64,000 nt of DNA from Caprella mutica (lineage: Eukaryota; Arthropoda; Malacostraca; Amphipoda; Caprellidae): the NCBI GenBank assembly GCA_947561585.1, contig CANNZV010002568.1, positions 1-64,000 of the forward strand. The letters are read 5' to 3'. Positions within the stretch are counted from its first letter, which is position 1. Every line of letters begins with the position of its first letter. The notes beneath the pieces are model-generated. The model was not told the origin of the DNA, did not search any database, and saw only the letters and a program-made list of their open reading frames with translations. A program made the translations under genes and the position numbers. Positions 12,606 to 24,146 of the stretch are shown here, piece by piece.

Positions 12606-12690
12606 AAATGAAGCACATAATATAAGACCTTGTAGTTGAAGAGCATAACCCTTGTGCTATCATCTATAACTGCAAGTAGAGTTACAAAGT
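12606..12690 (+). repeat. ~490-bp repeat, right part of the split copy
   Basis: Continuation of the copy that begins at 8709; reads GAAGAGCATAACCCTTGTGC, as in the copies at 43.8 and 62.0 kb. Confidence 0.75.
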
Positions 12691-13232
12691 GATAAAAAAA
12701 ATATATGGCAGATTTATATTTTTATTTGATCTGAAAGTCCAAAATAAAAAAAGTCTTCGTGTGATGCTAATTTCATAATTTGTTTTCTAACTGTGAAAAA
12801 TTATTACAGAAACCTATTTTTACCTGTAGCTACATATCAGGTAACTGATGAAAAAAATAAATTCTAATAAGTATCTTGAGTTTCTGCGAAATGAGATCCA
12901 AATAGTAATACTCTTTAGAAGATGGCGACATGAGCTGTACTCCTCATAATTTGAGACGAACATTGGGTAAACAAGCGATTGACTATGATTAAATACAATA
13001 AAATATCTAAGCACTGTCATTGAATTCTAAAAATATCAACTACCTATTTTAAACATTCACATTCAAAGAATATACAGATCACAATTCTCACTCAGCATTT
13101 CCTACATTACAAATTCACAACAAAAATATTCGTAATGTTTCGTCATTAAATTGTAAAACTTATTTCTAAAAACGAGTATTTTGGCAAACACATTTTTTGG
13201 CAAACTGCTAACCTAAAAGAAAGGTGACTAGT
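12691..13232. other. No supported feature
   Basis: AT-rich sequence between the transposon and the RBM18 stop codon. A 66-codon minus frame at 12820-13020 has no recognised similarity and no clear splice context. The RBM18 3' UTR probably lies here. Confidence 0.5.
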
Positions 13233-14589
13233 TTATCGTTTATAAGGTCTCTTGTTTCGTTGATAAGGTCTGTGGTAGCTAGATTTGCGATGACTGAAGT
13301 TTTCGGACCTGGAACCTTTCCGTTCTGCAAGGAAGGAAATTGTAGCTAAACTATAAAGTACAAGTAAATAATTACCTAGTAACTTTTGAGATTTATTTCA
13401 GGAATTAAGTCACAAAATTAGTAGCTACAACTTATATTTACACAGACTTATGAAAGTAACAAAAGAAATCATGCTTCATGTTTTATTCATGTAAAACAGT
13501 AAAATAATCTTACTATAGTAATCTACACTATGATATTTCTTAGACACAAAAGAACCAACATCCTTCAATAACTAATGTATCAATATCGCTTACCAATGAA
13601 TTCATATGTAACAAAGGAAGGTTTTCTCGTCTCGTGGCCTGTATCTGGTGCAATGGACACTGTGCTGTCATCATCCAGAGACTGTAAAGCTGCCTCTACA
13701 CTGGCTATTTGATCTGCTACAGAACTGCAAACAGAAAAAATAAATGACAAAACAAATAAATATTAAAATATTGCTACATCTAATTTGAATAGAATATCAA
13801 ATTTGATAACTTCTTCTGATTGAATTCATTTAAACTGAGACTTTAAGTAATTTTTTATGACACTAGCTAGCTTAACAAACCTGCTATTTGGTGCTCCTGA
13901 ACTGCCACTAGAATCTTTCACCCGAAGAACAGCAGGTGCTGGTTTGGAGATGTTCTTCCTTGTTGATGAATATTTGGACTAAATGAGGAAAGAGTCATAA
14001 ACAATTAGGAGACAAATTAGTGAAGAAAACAATGATATATCTAAACCCTAATGAGAGATTATTAGTTTTCTAGCAATAAATTCTGTACAGTTACCTGGTC
14101 TTGCAAGTGAGCCCATTTCACAGCAAGTCTTCTCCCAGCTATATCCAAACCATCCAATGTTCTCTGAGCACTTTGTGCACTCTCAGCAGTTTTGTAAGTG
14201 ACAAATGCATAACCTCGAGGGGTACCACTAACACTACATGGTTTGTTATCCCCATTTGTGTTCATCTGATACAAGAAGTCAAATTCAGCCAGAGGTCCAA
14301 ATTTTTCCACCATTTTCAGGAATTTGTACCCATAAGGAGAAAGGGAGGGAAAAAGATATGAGTGGTAGTCAACTTAAAGAAAAGTGTATTTGCTGCAGCT
14401 AATTCAAAGTCATATAATATAACAATAGACAGGACTGAAATCTTTGTATTCCTAATTAGAGAGGTGAGCATCCTTCCTAGTTATTATAACTTACTCAGTA
14501 ACTTTAATATCCAGGTTCCCAATCCATAGTCTTCTACCATCTGGTTGCAAAGGTTCAGCAATGGGAGGAGCAACTGGTATTGTGTCACC
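13233..14589 (-). CDS. RBM18: RBM18-type RNA-binding protein, first exon missing
   Basis: Five exons on the minus strand (14495-14589, 14095-14329, 13881-13978, 13594-13724, 13233-13324) join in frame to 216 residues plus stop. The RRM is clear: RNP2-like LWIGNL, then KFGPLAEFDFLY, RNP1-like RGYAFVTY and AVKWAHLQ, the same order as vertebrate RBM18. The tail is serine-rich, then basic (SSYHRPYQRNKRPYKR), as in RBM18. The protein is expected to bind RNA; its target is unknown. The exon at 14589 opens in phase 0 after an acceptor, so at least one upstream exon with the start codon is missing from this model and was not found. Oddity: the acceptor before 14329 reads ATGG rather than ATAG (no AG in the preceding pyrimidine tract), yet frame and homology (TEY) place the junction exactly there. 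Confidence 0.9.
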
Positions 14590-15289
14590 CTTAAAATAAA
14601 ATAAATTCCAGAAATCATTTTTACTGAATACAATCATATCAACAGTTATCTTTTAGTTATCTATTATATAAATCTAAATAGCCTACACAAAAGTAAATTT
14701 AGATTGATTTTTTTTAAATTTTTAATTAGTTACACATTATGTAATATTCAGAATCAGTAGCCACACTTTTTAAATTAAAATGAGTTATTTTTTAAATTAT
14801 TTACAAACATACAATACTACAATCAATTAAATTAACTGTAGCTAATTACAGTTATTAAAACCATCCCAAGATTACAAATAAAATTTACCCACTATTTTTT
14901 TTTGTGACTAAAACAGTTAAACAGAGCATGAAAACCAGTTTGCAAGGGAATAAAAAAATCAAGAATTAATATTATTAATAAAATGTAAACAAAAGCCGCC
15001 ATTTTGTTTTGCTATGGCGCGATGTATATCAGTTTTCTGCGTTCATGATACGATTATTGCATGATTTCAATCATTTGTTATGAATGATGTTGCCAGTTTA
15101 ATTCGATGCTCTCTGACTAATTATCGAAAAAAAAAAATTATGAAAGAAAGTCTATGGAGTTTACTTTCAACAATGGTCTATATTATAGACCATTGAATTT
15201 TCAGATATTTGCTTTAGTTTTCCTTAAAAATTTATTGGTAGATGACAGTTAATACATAATTACATATTATACCAGTTTGTATCTTTTAT
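14590..15289. other. RBM18 upstream region with a short repeat
   Basis: No coding exon could be placed. 14986-15110 (AGCCGCCATTTTGTTTTG, TTGTTATGAATGATGT) recurs at about 17285-17340 and 17601-17665, where another element interrupts it. Confidence 0.45.
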
Positions 15290-15309
15290 GTATGTTTGTA
15301 ATACCAATA

Positions 15310-15560
15310 TGACATCACGGTATGCCTCTCTCTGATTGGCTGATACGCTCTCAATTATTTACCTAAATATATATCAAGGTATGTTTACTTTTGATGATTA
15401 GATATAATAATATAGGTATAAGGTATTGACGACTGTCGACTTTCAAAATTGCAATTAAGTTTTGGCGACTGCATTACTAATTTTTGTTGACTTATTATTG
15501 AAAAAAATGATATATTGGCGACTCAATGAACATTCCCTGAAACTAAGCATTGTGTGATTC
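15310..15560. mobile_element. Repeat family D (GACGACTGTCGAC type)
   Basis: Contains GCCTCTCTCTGATTGGCTGA, GACGACTGTCGACTTTC, GCGACTGCATTACTAATTTT and GGCGACTCAATGAACATTC. The same blocks in the same order occur at about 18340-19690 (broken by other insertions), 51405-51565 and 56700-56980. Boundaries were not resolved. Confidence 0.65.
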
Positions 15561-15869
15561 ACTAACAGTGATTGTAGGTTAGTGGACTACAGATCAATCA
15601 TCAAGCTGAAACCGGCACTAATATTGATGATTGACATTGAATTAGCTCTAGCCTCCAGTCTGCCCAGATAATAAAGAATGTCCTGATGTCCAAACTTGCC
15701 ATTTTAATGGAATAATGGTGAGTTTGTGACAGTTATTTTGAGTCCTTCAGTTGCAAATGGCAAGAAATATCTAATTTTCTCCTAAGTTACTATGTTATTT
15801 TGTAGAGAATTTATAATACTTTGATCATTTAGGAGAGAAATTTGGTGATTTTTGGAGAGAGCTTGAGAC

Positions 15870-16104
15870 TTTTTTCAAAAATTTGAAATTCCGGACTTTC
15901 TCAAAAATTTGAAAAAATCCACCATAAGTTTCCAGTAATTCGGCTGATCCACCAACATTTTCCCAATTTTTCCACCAAAAATTAATGATAATATAGGAAT
16001 AAATAGCTAAAAAATCTACCGACTTTCCCAGAATATTATATTCAATGGGGAAAAATTCCATCGACATGTCAGTAGAATTTACCATGAAATACAGACTGGG
16101 ACTC
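15870..16104. mobile_element. Family A MITE, left end truncated
   Basis: Right end AAATACAGACTGG with the family core (AAATTAATGATAATATAGG) and the phrase TCCACCAACATTTTCCC. The left end is replaced by sequence of family B (TTTGGAGAGAGC). Confidence 0.7.
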
Positions 16105-16436
16105 ACAAATGCCAAATGGAGAGTTTATGAGCCATACTATACCATGTTCCATATTTGAGGGGTGAAATAAGTTTAGAAACCTGTACATAAGTAACATAAC
16201 AAGTAAATCACTCTAAGATATTCTCAAGTGATACACATGCATCAGACACTATGCATAAGGATGTTTTCAAGTGTGGAATCTTCACTAGGATGTCCTATTT
16301 CTTCTTCAAAGTATATTAAATGTGACGACCTTGATCCATTTTCTCACCAACTGGCGACTTTCCTGCCACACTTTGAAACATGGACCATGTGACAGAGTAG
16401 GGTCAAGCAGGTAAATTGCGGCACACTAACAAACTG

Positions 16437-16670
16437 CCAGTCTGTATTTGGTGCACAAAATCCCACCGACTTTTTTAAAAAGCTGAAAAAATCCACCATA
16501 AATTTCCAGTAATTTGGCTAAGCCACCAACATTTTCCCAATTTATCCACCGAAAATTAATGGTAACATAGGAATAAATAGCTAAAAATCTACCGACTTTG
16601 CCAGAATATTATTTTCAAAAGGGAAAAATTCCACCGACATGTCGGTGGAATTTACCATGAAATACAGACT
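16437..16670. mobile_element. Family A MITE, nearly complete
   Basis: Starts CCAGTCTGTATTTGGTG and ends AAATACAGACT, losing the final GG. Interior has the palindrome CCACCGACATGTCGGTGG and the core AAATTAATGGTAACATAGGA. Confidence 0.8.
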
Positions 16671-16850
16671 TTAAGTGGAAAAATTCTGAGCCAAGGCAAT
16701 TTGGCTCACTTTTTGAAGATTTCAAGCCAAAATTAACATGGGAACATAGGAATTATTAATTAATTCAAAATTTTAAGCCAATTTGACATATCTGAGTTTT
16801 GACCTTTTGAAATCTAAGCCAATTAATTGGCTTTAACTGACATAGGGTCA
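16671..16850. repeat. Related palindromic segment with the shared core
   Basis: Inverted arms around GCCAA (GAGCCAAGGCAATTTGGC and AAGCCAATTAATTGGCTT) flank AAATTAACATGGGAACATAGG, a variant of the core in families A, C, E and P. Ends are not resolved. Confidence 0.5.
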
Positions 16851-17340
16851 CGCAGGTAAATTGTAGCCCTTTAATTTTTAATTGCGGCCCTATCAAGATA
16901 GCTTCCAAAACATTCTGAACCGAAATTACATTAAAATGGCATAGCTATCAAATGAAGTGCAGTGCATGCTATAATTCATTAATTCAAGTTTTTAACGTGT
17001 GTTTTGAAGCTATGTTGTTTTGTGTTGTTAGAGGCTGCAATTTGAATACATGTAAATTTAGGAGAAAATTAAGGATTGTTCGCACAGAAAATGTTAAAAA
17101 TGTCCCATGTTCTGCCTAGTTCAAGAGTATGTACCAAGTCACCGATTAATTGTCGACTTAAAATTTATGAAAATAAGCATTTTTTCACATATATAGACGA
17201 CTAATGAGCACTTAAATTAGATTTAAAATTAAAATAGGTGACTCATAATCATAATCGGCGGAACCGCGCAATGCGCATCTCTATTGAAATGTAAACAAAG
17301 CAGCCATTTTGTTTTGATATGGCGCTCAACTTGCACGATG

Positions 17341-17600
17341 CCAGTCTGCAGAATGTGTCTCTTCTCCCGCAGAGATTTTAATTTGAGAGTTAGTTACTCT
17401 CTGACTTTCAGTAGAAGATTCAGAATCTCCCACAGCTAAATTAATGGTAACATAGGAATTAATTCAAAATCTCCCGCAGCTAAATTAATGGTAACATAGG
17501 AATTAGTTCAAGATCTCCCGCAGAGATCTCCAATTTCTAAGATTCAATCAAAAGCTCCCGCAGAGAATCTTGGAAAAATGTTCCATATTCTGCAGACTGG
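17341..17600. mobile_element. Family E MITE (CCAGTCTGCAGAATG ends)
   Basis: Starts CCAGTCTGCAGAATGTG and ends ATTCTGCAGACTGG. Flanks are GCACGATG and GCACAATG (7 of 8 match), a likely 8-bp target duplication. Interior repeats TCTCCCGCAGAGAT and the core TAAATTAATGGTAACATAGG twice. It split an older repeat also seen at 14986-15110. Confidence 0.8.
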
Positions 17601-18582
17601 GCACAATGTAGAATTCAAATTGTATGTCCGTTTTCTGTGTTCTTTTGTTATGAATGATGTGGTCACTACTTGTCATTTTAATTTGATGCTCTCTTGTTAC
17701 GATCACTTCTTGGGGTTGAGAATTGACACTAGAGTTTCAAATTTTAATGGGAATATATGTGAAATTATCCCTTCAGAACCAATTGTTAATTCTTTATTTC
17801 CATAATTATTCAGTAACTGATCTAATTAATGTCTATCAATTACACAGGAAATGAAAGCGGTTAATGACCGGTTCAATTTTATTATAGGCACAAAGATAAA
17901 AATACACAGGTTGGCAAATATGGACTTATTGCGGATAATCGAAAAGAGGGTAAAATGTAGAGCGTGGTTGTTATCACTACCAAGTCTAGAGCCGATCTAA
18001 CAGAGGACCAAACTATACAGGAAAGCCTCAGTTATAGGCTTATTTTCGTATTGAACTACAAACAGCTTATTATATACCTAGGCCTTATATTCAATAATAA
18101 TCCTACGGATACAATAAGAATGTCTTACGGTGGTATTTTAACGGACTTTTAGGGTAAAGGTTAAAAGAGAGGATGTAAGCAATTAACATCATTCGATACT
18201 TTTGAGAAAGAAACAATGTTATTTCAAGAGTTATTGAAATATATAGGTATAGCTATTCTTATTGAAATTATAGTTCATAACACTCTGACTAATGTCTAAT
18301 AGTCTAATTATCAGGGGAAAAAAATGAATAACTATCAGAGAAAGTATGCCTCTCTCAGGCTCTCTGTGATTGGCTGGTATCAGTTGTGGTATGCCTCTCT
18401 CTCTGATTAGCTGATACGCTCTCAATTAATTTAGGTAGTTATAATAATATAGGCCAGTCTGCAAAGTGTGTCAAATCTGTCAACAAGATTTCATATTTCA
18501 GGACAATTAGTCTCTAAAAATTTTCAAATTTGTCTCTAAAATAGCCAAATTTCTTCAATATGTCTCCAATAATACCAGTCTG

Positions 18583-19054
18583 CCAGTCTGTATTTGGTGC
18601 ACAAAATCCCACTGACTTTTCAAAAAGCTGATAAAAATCCACCATTAATTTAGATAAATTTGGCTGATCCACCAACATTTTCCCAATTAATCCACCGAAA
18701 ATTAATGGTAACATAGGAATAAATAGCTAAAAATCCACCGACTTTGTCAGAATATTATGTTTAAATGGGAAAAAATTCCACCGACATGTCGGTGGAATCC
18801 AAGTAATAAAGCATGTCCAAACTCGCCATTTTAATGGCGAGTTTGTGACAGTTAATTTGAGCCCTTCAATAGCAAATGGTGAGTTTTATCTATTTTTCTC
18901 CTATGCTACAATGTTATTTTGGAGAGAATTAATGATAATTTGATCATTTTGGAGAGAATTTGTTGAATTTTGGAGAGAGCTGGAGAGACGAATGGTGAGT
19001 TTATGAGAGACACTATTTTACTTGGGGTGGAATTTACCACGAAGTACAGACTGG
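18583..19054. mobile_element. Family A MITE, third level of nest
   Basis: Starts CCAGTCTGTATTTGG and ends AAGTACAGACTGG. The flanking 8-bp duplication is CCAGTCTG, the terminus of the family P element it entered. Interrupted by a family B element. Confidence 0.85.
18799..19025. mobile_element. Family B MITE, innermost level of nest
   Basis: Starts CCAAGTAATAAAGCATG and ends CTATTTTACTTGG. Flanked by GGTGGAAT on both sides (perfect 8-bp duplication). Interior reads AACTCGCCATTTTAATGGCG and TTTTGGAGAGAATT. Confidence 0.88.
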
Positions 19055-19481
19055 CCAGTCTGCAGAATAAGTGAGATATTTGGGATATTCTCTCCGAACA
19101 ATTTTGAATTAATTCCTATATTTACATTAATTTTGCTACGAACACTTCTGAATTAATCCCTATATTTACATTTATTTTGCTACGAACAGAATAAGAGATC
19201 TCTACGAACACTTTACCAGTTTCTGCAGACTGGCAATAATAACATGTAAACATAGAAATTAATTAGGAAATAGTCACCAAGATCTTGTTATGATAAATTT
19301 TCCCTCCAATATAGTCTCCAAAGATCTTTGGCGACATGGACGCGCTTTGCAGACTGGAATATAGGTATATTGACGACTGTCTACTTTCAAAATTGGAATT
19401 AAAGTACCTATGACGACTGGCGACTGCATTACTAATTTTTGTTGACTTATTTAAAAAAAAAAGATGTATTGGCAACTCACT

Positions 19482-19660
19482 CCAGTCTGCAGAATATGTG
19501 AGATATTTGGGATATTCTCTCCGAACAATTTTTAATTAATTCCTATATTTACATTAATTTTGCTACGAACACTTTTGAATTAATCTCTATATTTACATTA
19601 ATTTTGCTACGAACAAAATAAGAGATCTCTAAGAACACTTTACCAGTTTCTGCAGACTGG
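19482..19660. mobile_element. Family P MITE, intact
   Basis: 179 bp from CCAGTCTGCAGAATATG to TTTCTGCAGACTGG, flanked by AACTCACT on both sides (perfect). Interior carries AATTAATTCCTATATTTACA, the core in inverse form, and TTTTGCTACGAACA repeated. Confidence 0.9.
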
Positions 19661-19703
19661 AACTCACTGAACATTCTCTGAAACAAGGATGTTCTGCAGA
19701 CTG

Positions 19704-19843
19704 CCTGAGACTGGGAATATGAGAGATATACCTATGGGATATTCTCTCTGAACAATTTTGAATTAATTCCTATATTTACATTAATTATGCTACAAACAGA
19801 ATAAGAGATCTCTACAAACACTTTACCAGTTTATGCAGACTGG
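19704..19843. mobile_element. Family P MITE, degenerate left end
   Basis: Shares GGGATATTCTCTCTGAACAA and ends ATGCAGACTGG; the left terminus is altered. Followed at 19843-19961 by a fragment of family C ending TCTTTTGCAGACTGG. Confidence 0.7.
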
Positions 19844-19961
19844 GAATTAATTAGAAATTTTTTGCTGGATAATTCAGGAGACTAATTTTTCAAGGCCTCA
19901 ATAGTTATAGACAATAGTCGCTGGATAAACTTCACAACTTCATGCATCTTTTGCAGACTGG

Positions 19962-20297
19962 AATTATTAGCTAGGTAAGCCTATTATTTTATCACCGGCA
20001 CCCCGTCCCAACAAATTAAAAAAAAAATACCTACATAACGATAACATGATATGATAACTTTAACAAGATTGAAAACTGTACAAAACTACTCTAGTTTATT
20101 GTATCACATACCTCTTCCATATCTAGAGATGTGGAACTGTTCGTTCTAGGCAAACACTAGTAGGTAGACCTAGTTAGGTACACATGTTAGTGATGTTAAC
20201 TTAGATTGTGTCAAACAGTCAAACTGACTCAAACAGATGGGACTCAATCTATATGATTATATCTGAAAGACGGAAATTGGCGTGACCTTGCATGAAT
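19962..20297. other. No supported feature
   Basis: AT-rich spacer with no recognisable element or gene. Confidence 0.45.
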
Positions 20298-20735
20298 AAA
20301 GGGGTCTTTACACGAGCACTTGTCAGTGCCACTATTCACCACACTTTTTTCCCCACACTGCCCACCAATTAGCTCAGCCTCTTTACACGAGCAGAATGTG
20401 CTTTGGTGGGCACTGACTCTTTAGTATCGTGGTTAGCATCTAATAAGCTATTAAACGCTAACGCTCTTAGCGTTTTATCTTTAGGTATAATCTTTAGAGT
20501 TTATTTTCAATAGGCATGGGTGCTCTTCAACTAGGCCAATGAAATGGGTTGTTGATTGTCTGGCAATCGCTACTGACAGACAGTGGCACTTTGTGGTGAG
20601 CGTTCGTTCTCAGAACGATAGCTTGGTCACCACCAAGTTTTGCCAAAAAGGGTGGGGCAAGTAGCAAAGTGGGCGTGGCATAGAACAGTGTCACCACAAA
20701 GTGGCACTGAGCACTTGCGGTGTAAAGGCCCCTTT
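20298..20735. mobile_element. Inverted-repeat element (AAAGGGGTC ends)
   Basis: Left AAAGGGGTCTTTACACGAGC and right TGTAAAGGCCCCTTTA; GCACTTGTCAGTGCCACT inside the left end mirrors AGTGGCACTGAGCACTTG on the right. The TAA/TTA-like flank suggests the PIF/Harbinger group. Confidence 0.75.
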
Positions 20736-20802
20736 AGGTACTGCATTCATATGTGGTTACCACACCCGTATTCGGGTGTCACAGGTACATTTGGCCTCTA
20801 AC

Positions 20803-21262
20803 TTTTTTATTTGGGCAGCTATCGAGTTTAAACTTATACAAAGTTTGAACTAAATCAGTACCGATAATATTCAGTGAAAATATCGTCAATTGATTGAAAT
20901 TTGAATTAGTATTAAGCAAAACAAACTTCGAAAGATGATGTAGGTACCTGAGACACCCGATCGTGTGTCACAGGTACATTTGCAGTTTATTTTTGATAAA
21001 TACACTGATATATATATCCCCCCGAACCCCCCTACCAGCTCATTAACAGAAGTTACAAAACCAGAGCGGATCAAAAATCTACATAACAAAATTCTAAAAC
21101 CAGGAAATATTGCAGTTAGGATACGATTTTCATGAAATAAAAATGATCTTTATTAATTCAAATTTCAATTAATTGACAATATTTTCACGGGATATAATCG
21201 GTATTGATATAGTTCAAACACTGTATAAGTTTAAACTTCATAGCTGCCCAAATAAAAAAGTT
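20803..21262. mobile_element. Foldback element
   Basis: Arms of about 130 bp: TTATTTGGGCAGCTATCGAG and TTTAAACTTATACA on the left return inverted as TCATAGCTGCCCAAATAAAA and TGTATAAGTTTAAA on the right. The short phrase GTGTCACAGGTACATTTG occurs just outside the left arm (20778) and again in the loop (20967). Confidence 0.75.
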
Positions 21263-21263
21263 A

Positions 21264-22578
21264 AGGGCCGTACACACGCAGGGTTTTTTCAGTCTTTCCA
21301 CCGGACTTTTTGCTAAGCTCCGCCCACTTTTTCCACCAGACTGAAATTTTCCACCGAAAGTCCGAGACTTTTCAACAACCTACATGTTCTATTATTTTCC
21401 CCCAATCAAGCTGTGTCCGTAATCCGAGATTTAGAATAAATCTTAGTGCCAGAAATTTAAATTGTATACCAAATCGTTCAAAATAACTTATTTACTCAAC
21501 ATGTTTTGGACTAGAGACAATGCCCTTAATTTGATTACTCTTTTTGAGCAATACCCATGTATATGGAATATAAAATCAACTCAATATAAAATTAAGGGCC
21601 GTACACACGTAGGGTTTTTAAGTCTTTCCACCAGACTTTTTTCTCCTCTTTTCCACCAGACTTTTGATTCAAAAGTCAATAGCGTCCACACGTGGATTGA
21701 CTTTTGAATCTCGTGGATTTACATGTGCAATTAACTACTTATATCGGCAACATAAGCCCTCCTCCATTTTTTTAAACTAGGTAACTAATTTAGGTAGTTA
21801 GTAACTGTTAACTACCTAGGATAGTTAAAATTACTAATTACCTGGGTTAGTTGTTTACTAATTATATAAGTTAGTTACTTTTAACTAGATTAATTAATTA
21901 CTAGAGAACTACCTACCTAGATTACTAAGATATTATTTAGTAACAAATTAACAATTAGTTTGATAGTTTTTATGAAGTTTATTACAATATTTAGTAATAA
22001 ACTAACCGAGATTATTTTCGCTTCATTTGATTTAATGATTAACCTAATCCACTCAACAAATGTAATTTAGTTAATAGGTATATAAAGTTCAGGTAAAAGT
22101 ATTAATAGGTATAGGTACTAGTTACCATATGTAGCGTTATAATAAATAAAATAAAGGTATTAGCTAATAGGTAATATGTTGAAATAAATGAAATAAAGAT
22201 AGTAATATGTTATTTTACTAAAATATACTAAACTAAAAAAAGTTTAAAGAAACATTACTATTATCAATTTTACTGGAAGTCTTTTATAAAAAGGAAAATA
22301 TGAGAATTCTTCACCTCAAAGGTAAAGAAATGGATGGAGCAAAGATTGGCTAAAAATGAACACCAATCGTGTTATTACAATATATTTTATGAGTTGACAG
22401 TAGCTATACGAAGATTTCCAAAATTGCATCTCTTGATTGGGGGAAAATAATAGAACATGTAGGTTGTTGAAAAGTCTCGGACTTTCGGTGCAAAATTTAA
22501 GTCTCGTGGAAAAAGTGGGAGGAGCTTAGCAAAAAGTCCGGTGGAAAGACTGAAAAAACCCTACGTGTGTACGGCCCT
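21264..22578. mobile_element. PIF/Harbinger-like element, TTA target
   Basis: Left end AGGGCCGTACACACGCAGGG and the inverted right end flanked by TTA on both sides (21261-21263, 22579-22581). Terminal inverted repeats are about 150 bp (CAGTCTTTCCACCGGACTTT on the left). A second left end at about 21595 (AGGGCCGTACACACGTAGGG) shows a nested or rearranged copy. No transposase found. Confidence 0.8.
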
Positions 22579-23216
22579 TTAGTCAAAAATTGAAGATGGA
22601 ATAGGCGTTAGAAGTTGAAAAATCAAAGTTGTTCAGAACGGCCAATTTTCGATTTTATTTTTATTACAGCTGTACTATATTGATTACATGAAAAATACTA
22701 AAAACAAACAAACAAACACTACTTCATAACATACCTTTTTTTCTTCCCCCAGCTCCTCCCCCCTCCTCTTTCTGAAGCACTTGCAGACAACTTTCATACC
22801 TAATATTTTTACACATGATTGTGAACCATTATTAGTTGTGTTTTTATGCAATTTTTTTTACATTATCTCAAATTTCGGTGATCACTCCCCTTAAGAAAAG
22901 TAAATATAATAATTATTATTTAACTTCAATTCTAATTGATATCATGATCCTAATTGAAATAAGAGTTCAATGATGGTAAAGGCAGGTGGTGAGTCAGTGG
23001 CCAAAATAATATAGCGTTTTGCGAGACGCTCAAACCCTTATTTTGTCTTCTGGCAATCTGGCGTCAGTTCAATGGAATAAAATGATATAACTGAAACAAA
23101 ATAAGGTTTTTCACCGTCTTCCTTAGCGTCCTGCAATCGCCGCAACACTTCCTGTCTCAAGAGTAGTTAATCATAACTCTATGGGTAAAGGCAAGCTAGT
23201 TGAAGGTTCATAGTTA
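22579..23216. other. No supported feature
   Basis: Spacer between transposons; includes a C-rich tract near 22745-22775. No gene or element end could be assigned. Confidence 0.4.
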
Positions 23217-23297
23217 AAGGCCCCCTTCACACTTGCGTTTCTCAACGCCGCGTTAAAAAAAAAGATCATTACAAAAAGTTTAGCTGCAATTGATTTT

Positions 23298-23872
23298 AAA
23301 GGCCCCCTCCCAGCAAATTTTTTTATTGTTTAAATCAACGAGGCTAATGTTTCTTATCATTTTACAGCAACCCCATAAAATTTGATTGCATATTTTTAAT
23401 TTTATATGCTTTTAAAGATTTTTATAATCCAAACTCTACAAAACCTACTTTACTTCGGACTTTCTAATTTTCAGTCTGAAGAAGAAGAATGTACACCATT
23501 TGTTTTGATTGTCAACTAGGTATTTGGTTTAATAAATCTATTTATTATTCGTTTAAAGGTTTAAATTTTGATAAACTTATTATAGAAACGTTTATATACT
23601 TTTAGAAACAATTAATATCTTAATAGAAGATATTTGTTTAAAAATCTAAATTTGAAATAAAAAAAAAAGAGTGTACAATCTTCTTTCTCAGCGTCAGGTT
23701 GGTGACTCGCTCAATTGTTGCTCACAGAGTATTAAAAAACTTTAAAAGCAAATAATAAAATGTATACTGAACCGAATTGTATGCAGTTTGCGGAATAATG
23801 ATCGTAGAAATTAGTTTTATAATATTATGTAATAAACTCATTTTTTCCCCGGAGCCTGGAGAGGACCTTTAA
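23298..23872. repeat. ~575-bp interspersed repeat, best copy
   Basis: Bounded by AAAGGCCCCCTC and GAGAGGACCTTT. Other copies are at 3061-3577 and, inverted, 24538-25030. Confidence 0.75.
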
Positions 23873-24146
23873 CGGAGCACTTCACAGTTGCGGTTTTTTT
23901 TTCAGCAGTGTTTTTTTTAACGCAACCTAGCTCAGTTCCCTGCTGAAATACGAACAGAATTTCAAATGCTAGATTATAAGCTAGAACTTTAGTAGGATAC
24001 AAATGGCTATTGTACAGTTCACGTTAGTGTTTTTCACTACTGGAATTGCATACACACAAATGAAAAATAATTGTCTACAATGGTTATAATTTTATACCCT
24101 CGTAACAAGGGTTCCTGGCAATTGTGATAGAGTTGTAATAGTTTAA

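Larger units (their letters stand above)
18575..19233. mobile_element. Family P MITE, second level of nest
   Basis: Starts CCAGTCTG and ends TCTGCAGACTGG. Flanked on both sides by CAATAATA (perfect 8-bp duplication). Interrupted after its eighth base by the family A element below; its body resumes as CAGAATAAGTGAGATATTTG. Confidence 0.87.
18454..19357. mobile_element. Family C hAT-like MITE, outermost of a four-level nest
   Basis: Starts CCAGTCTGCAAAG and ends CTTTGCAGACTGG. Flanked by AATATAGG on both sides (perfect 8-bp duplication). Its own sequence is split at 18575-19233 by a family P element. It sits inside a family D copy. Confidence 0.88.

Noticed and set aside
14999..15060. Minus-strand ATGGCGGC as the missing RBM18 start
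   Set aside because: The sequence belongs to a repeat also present at 17.3 kb, and no in-phase donor to the 14589 acceptor was found.
15825..16115. 96-codon minus frame
   Set aside because: Lies wholly across family B and A MITEs that occur elsewhere without an open frame.
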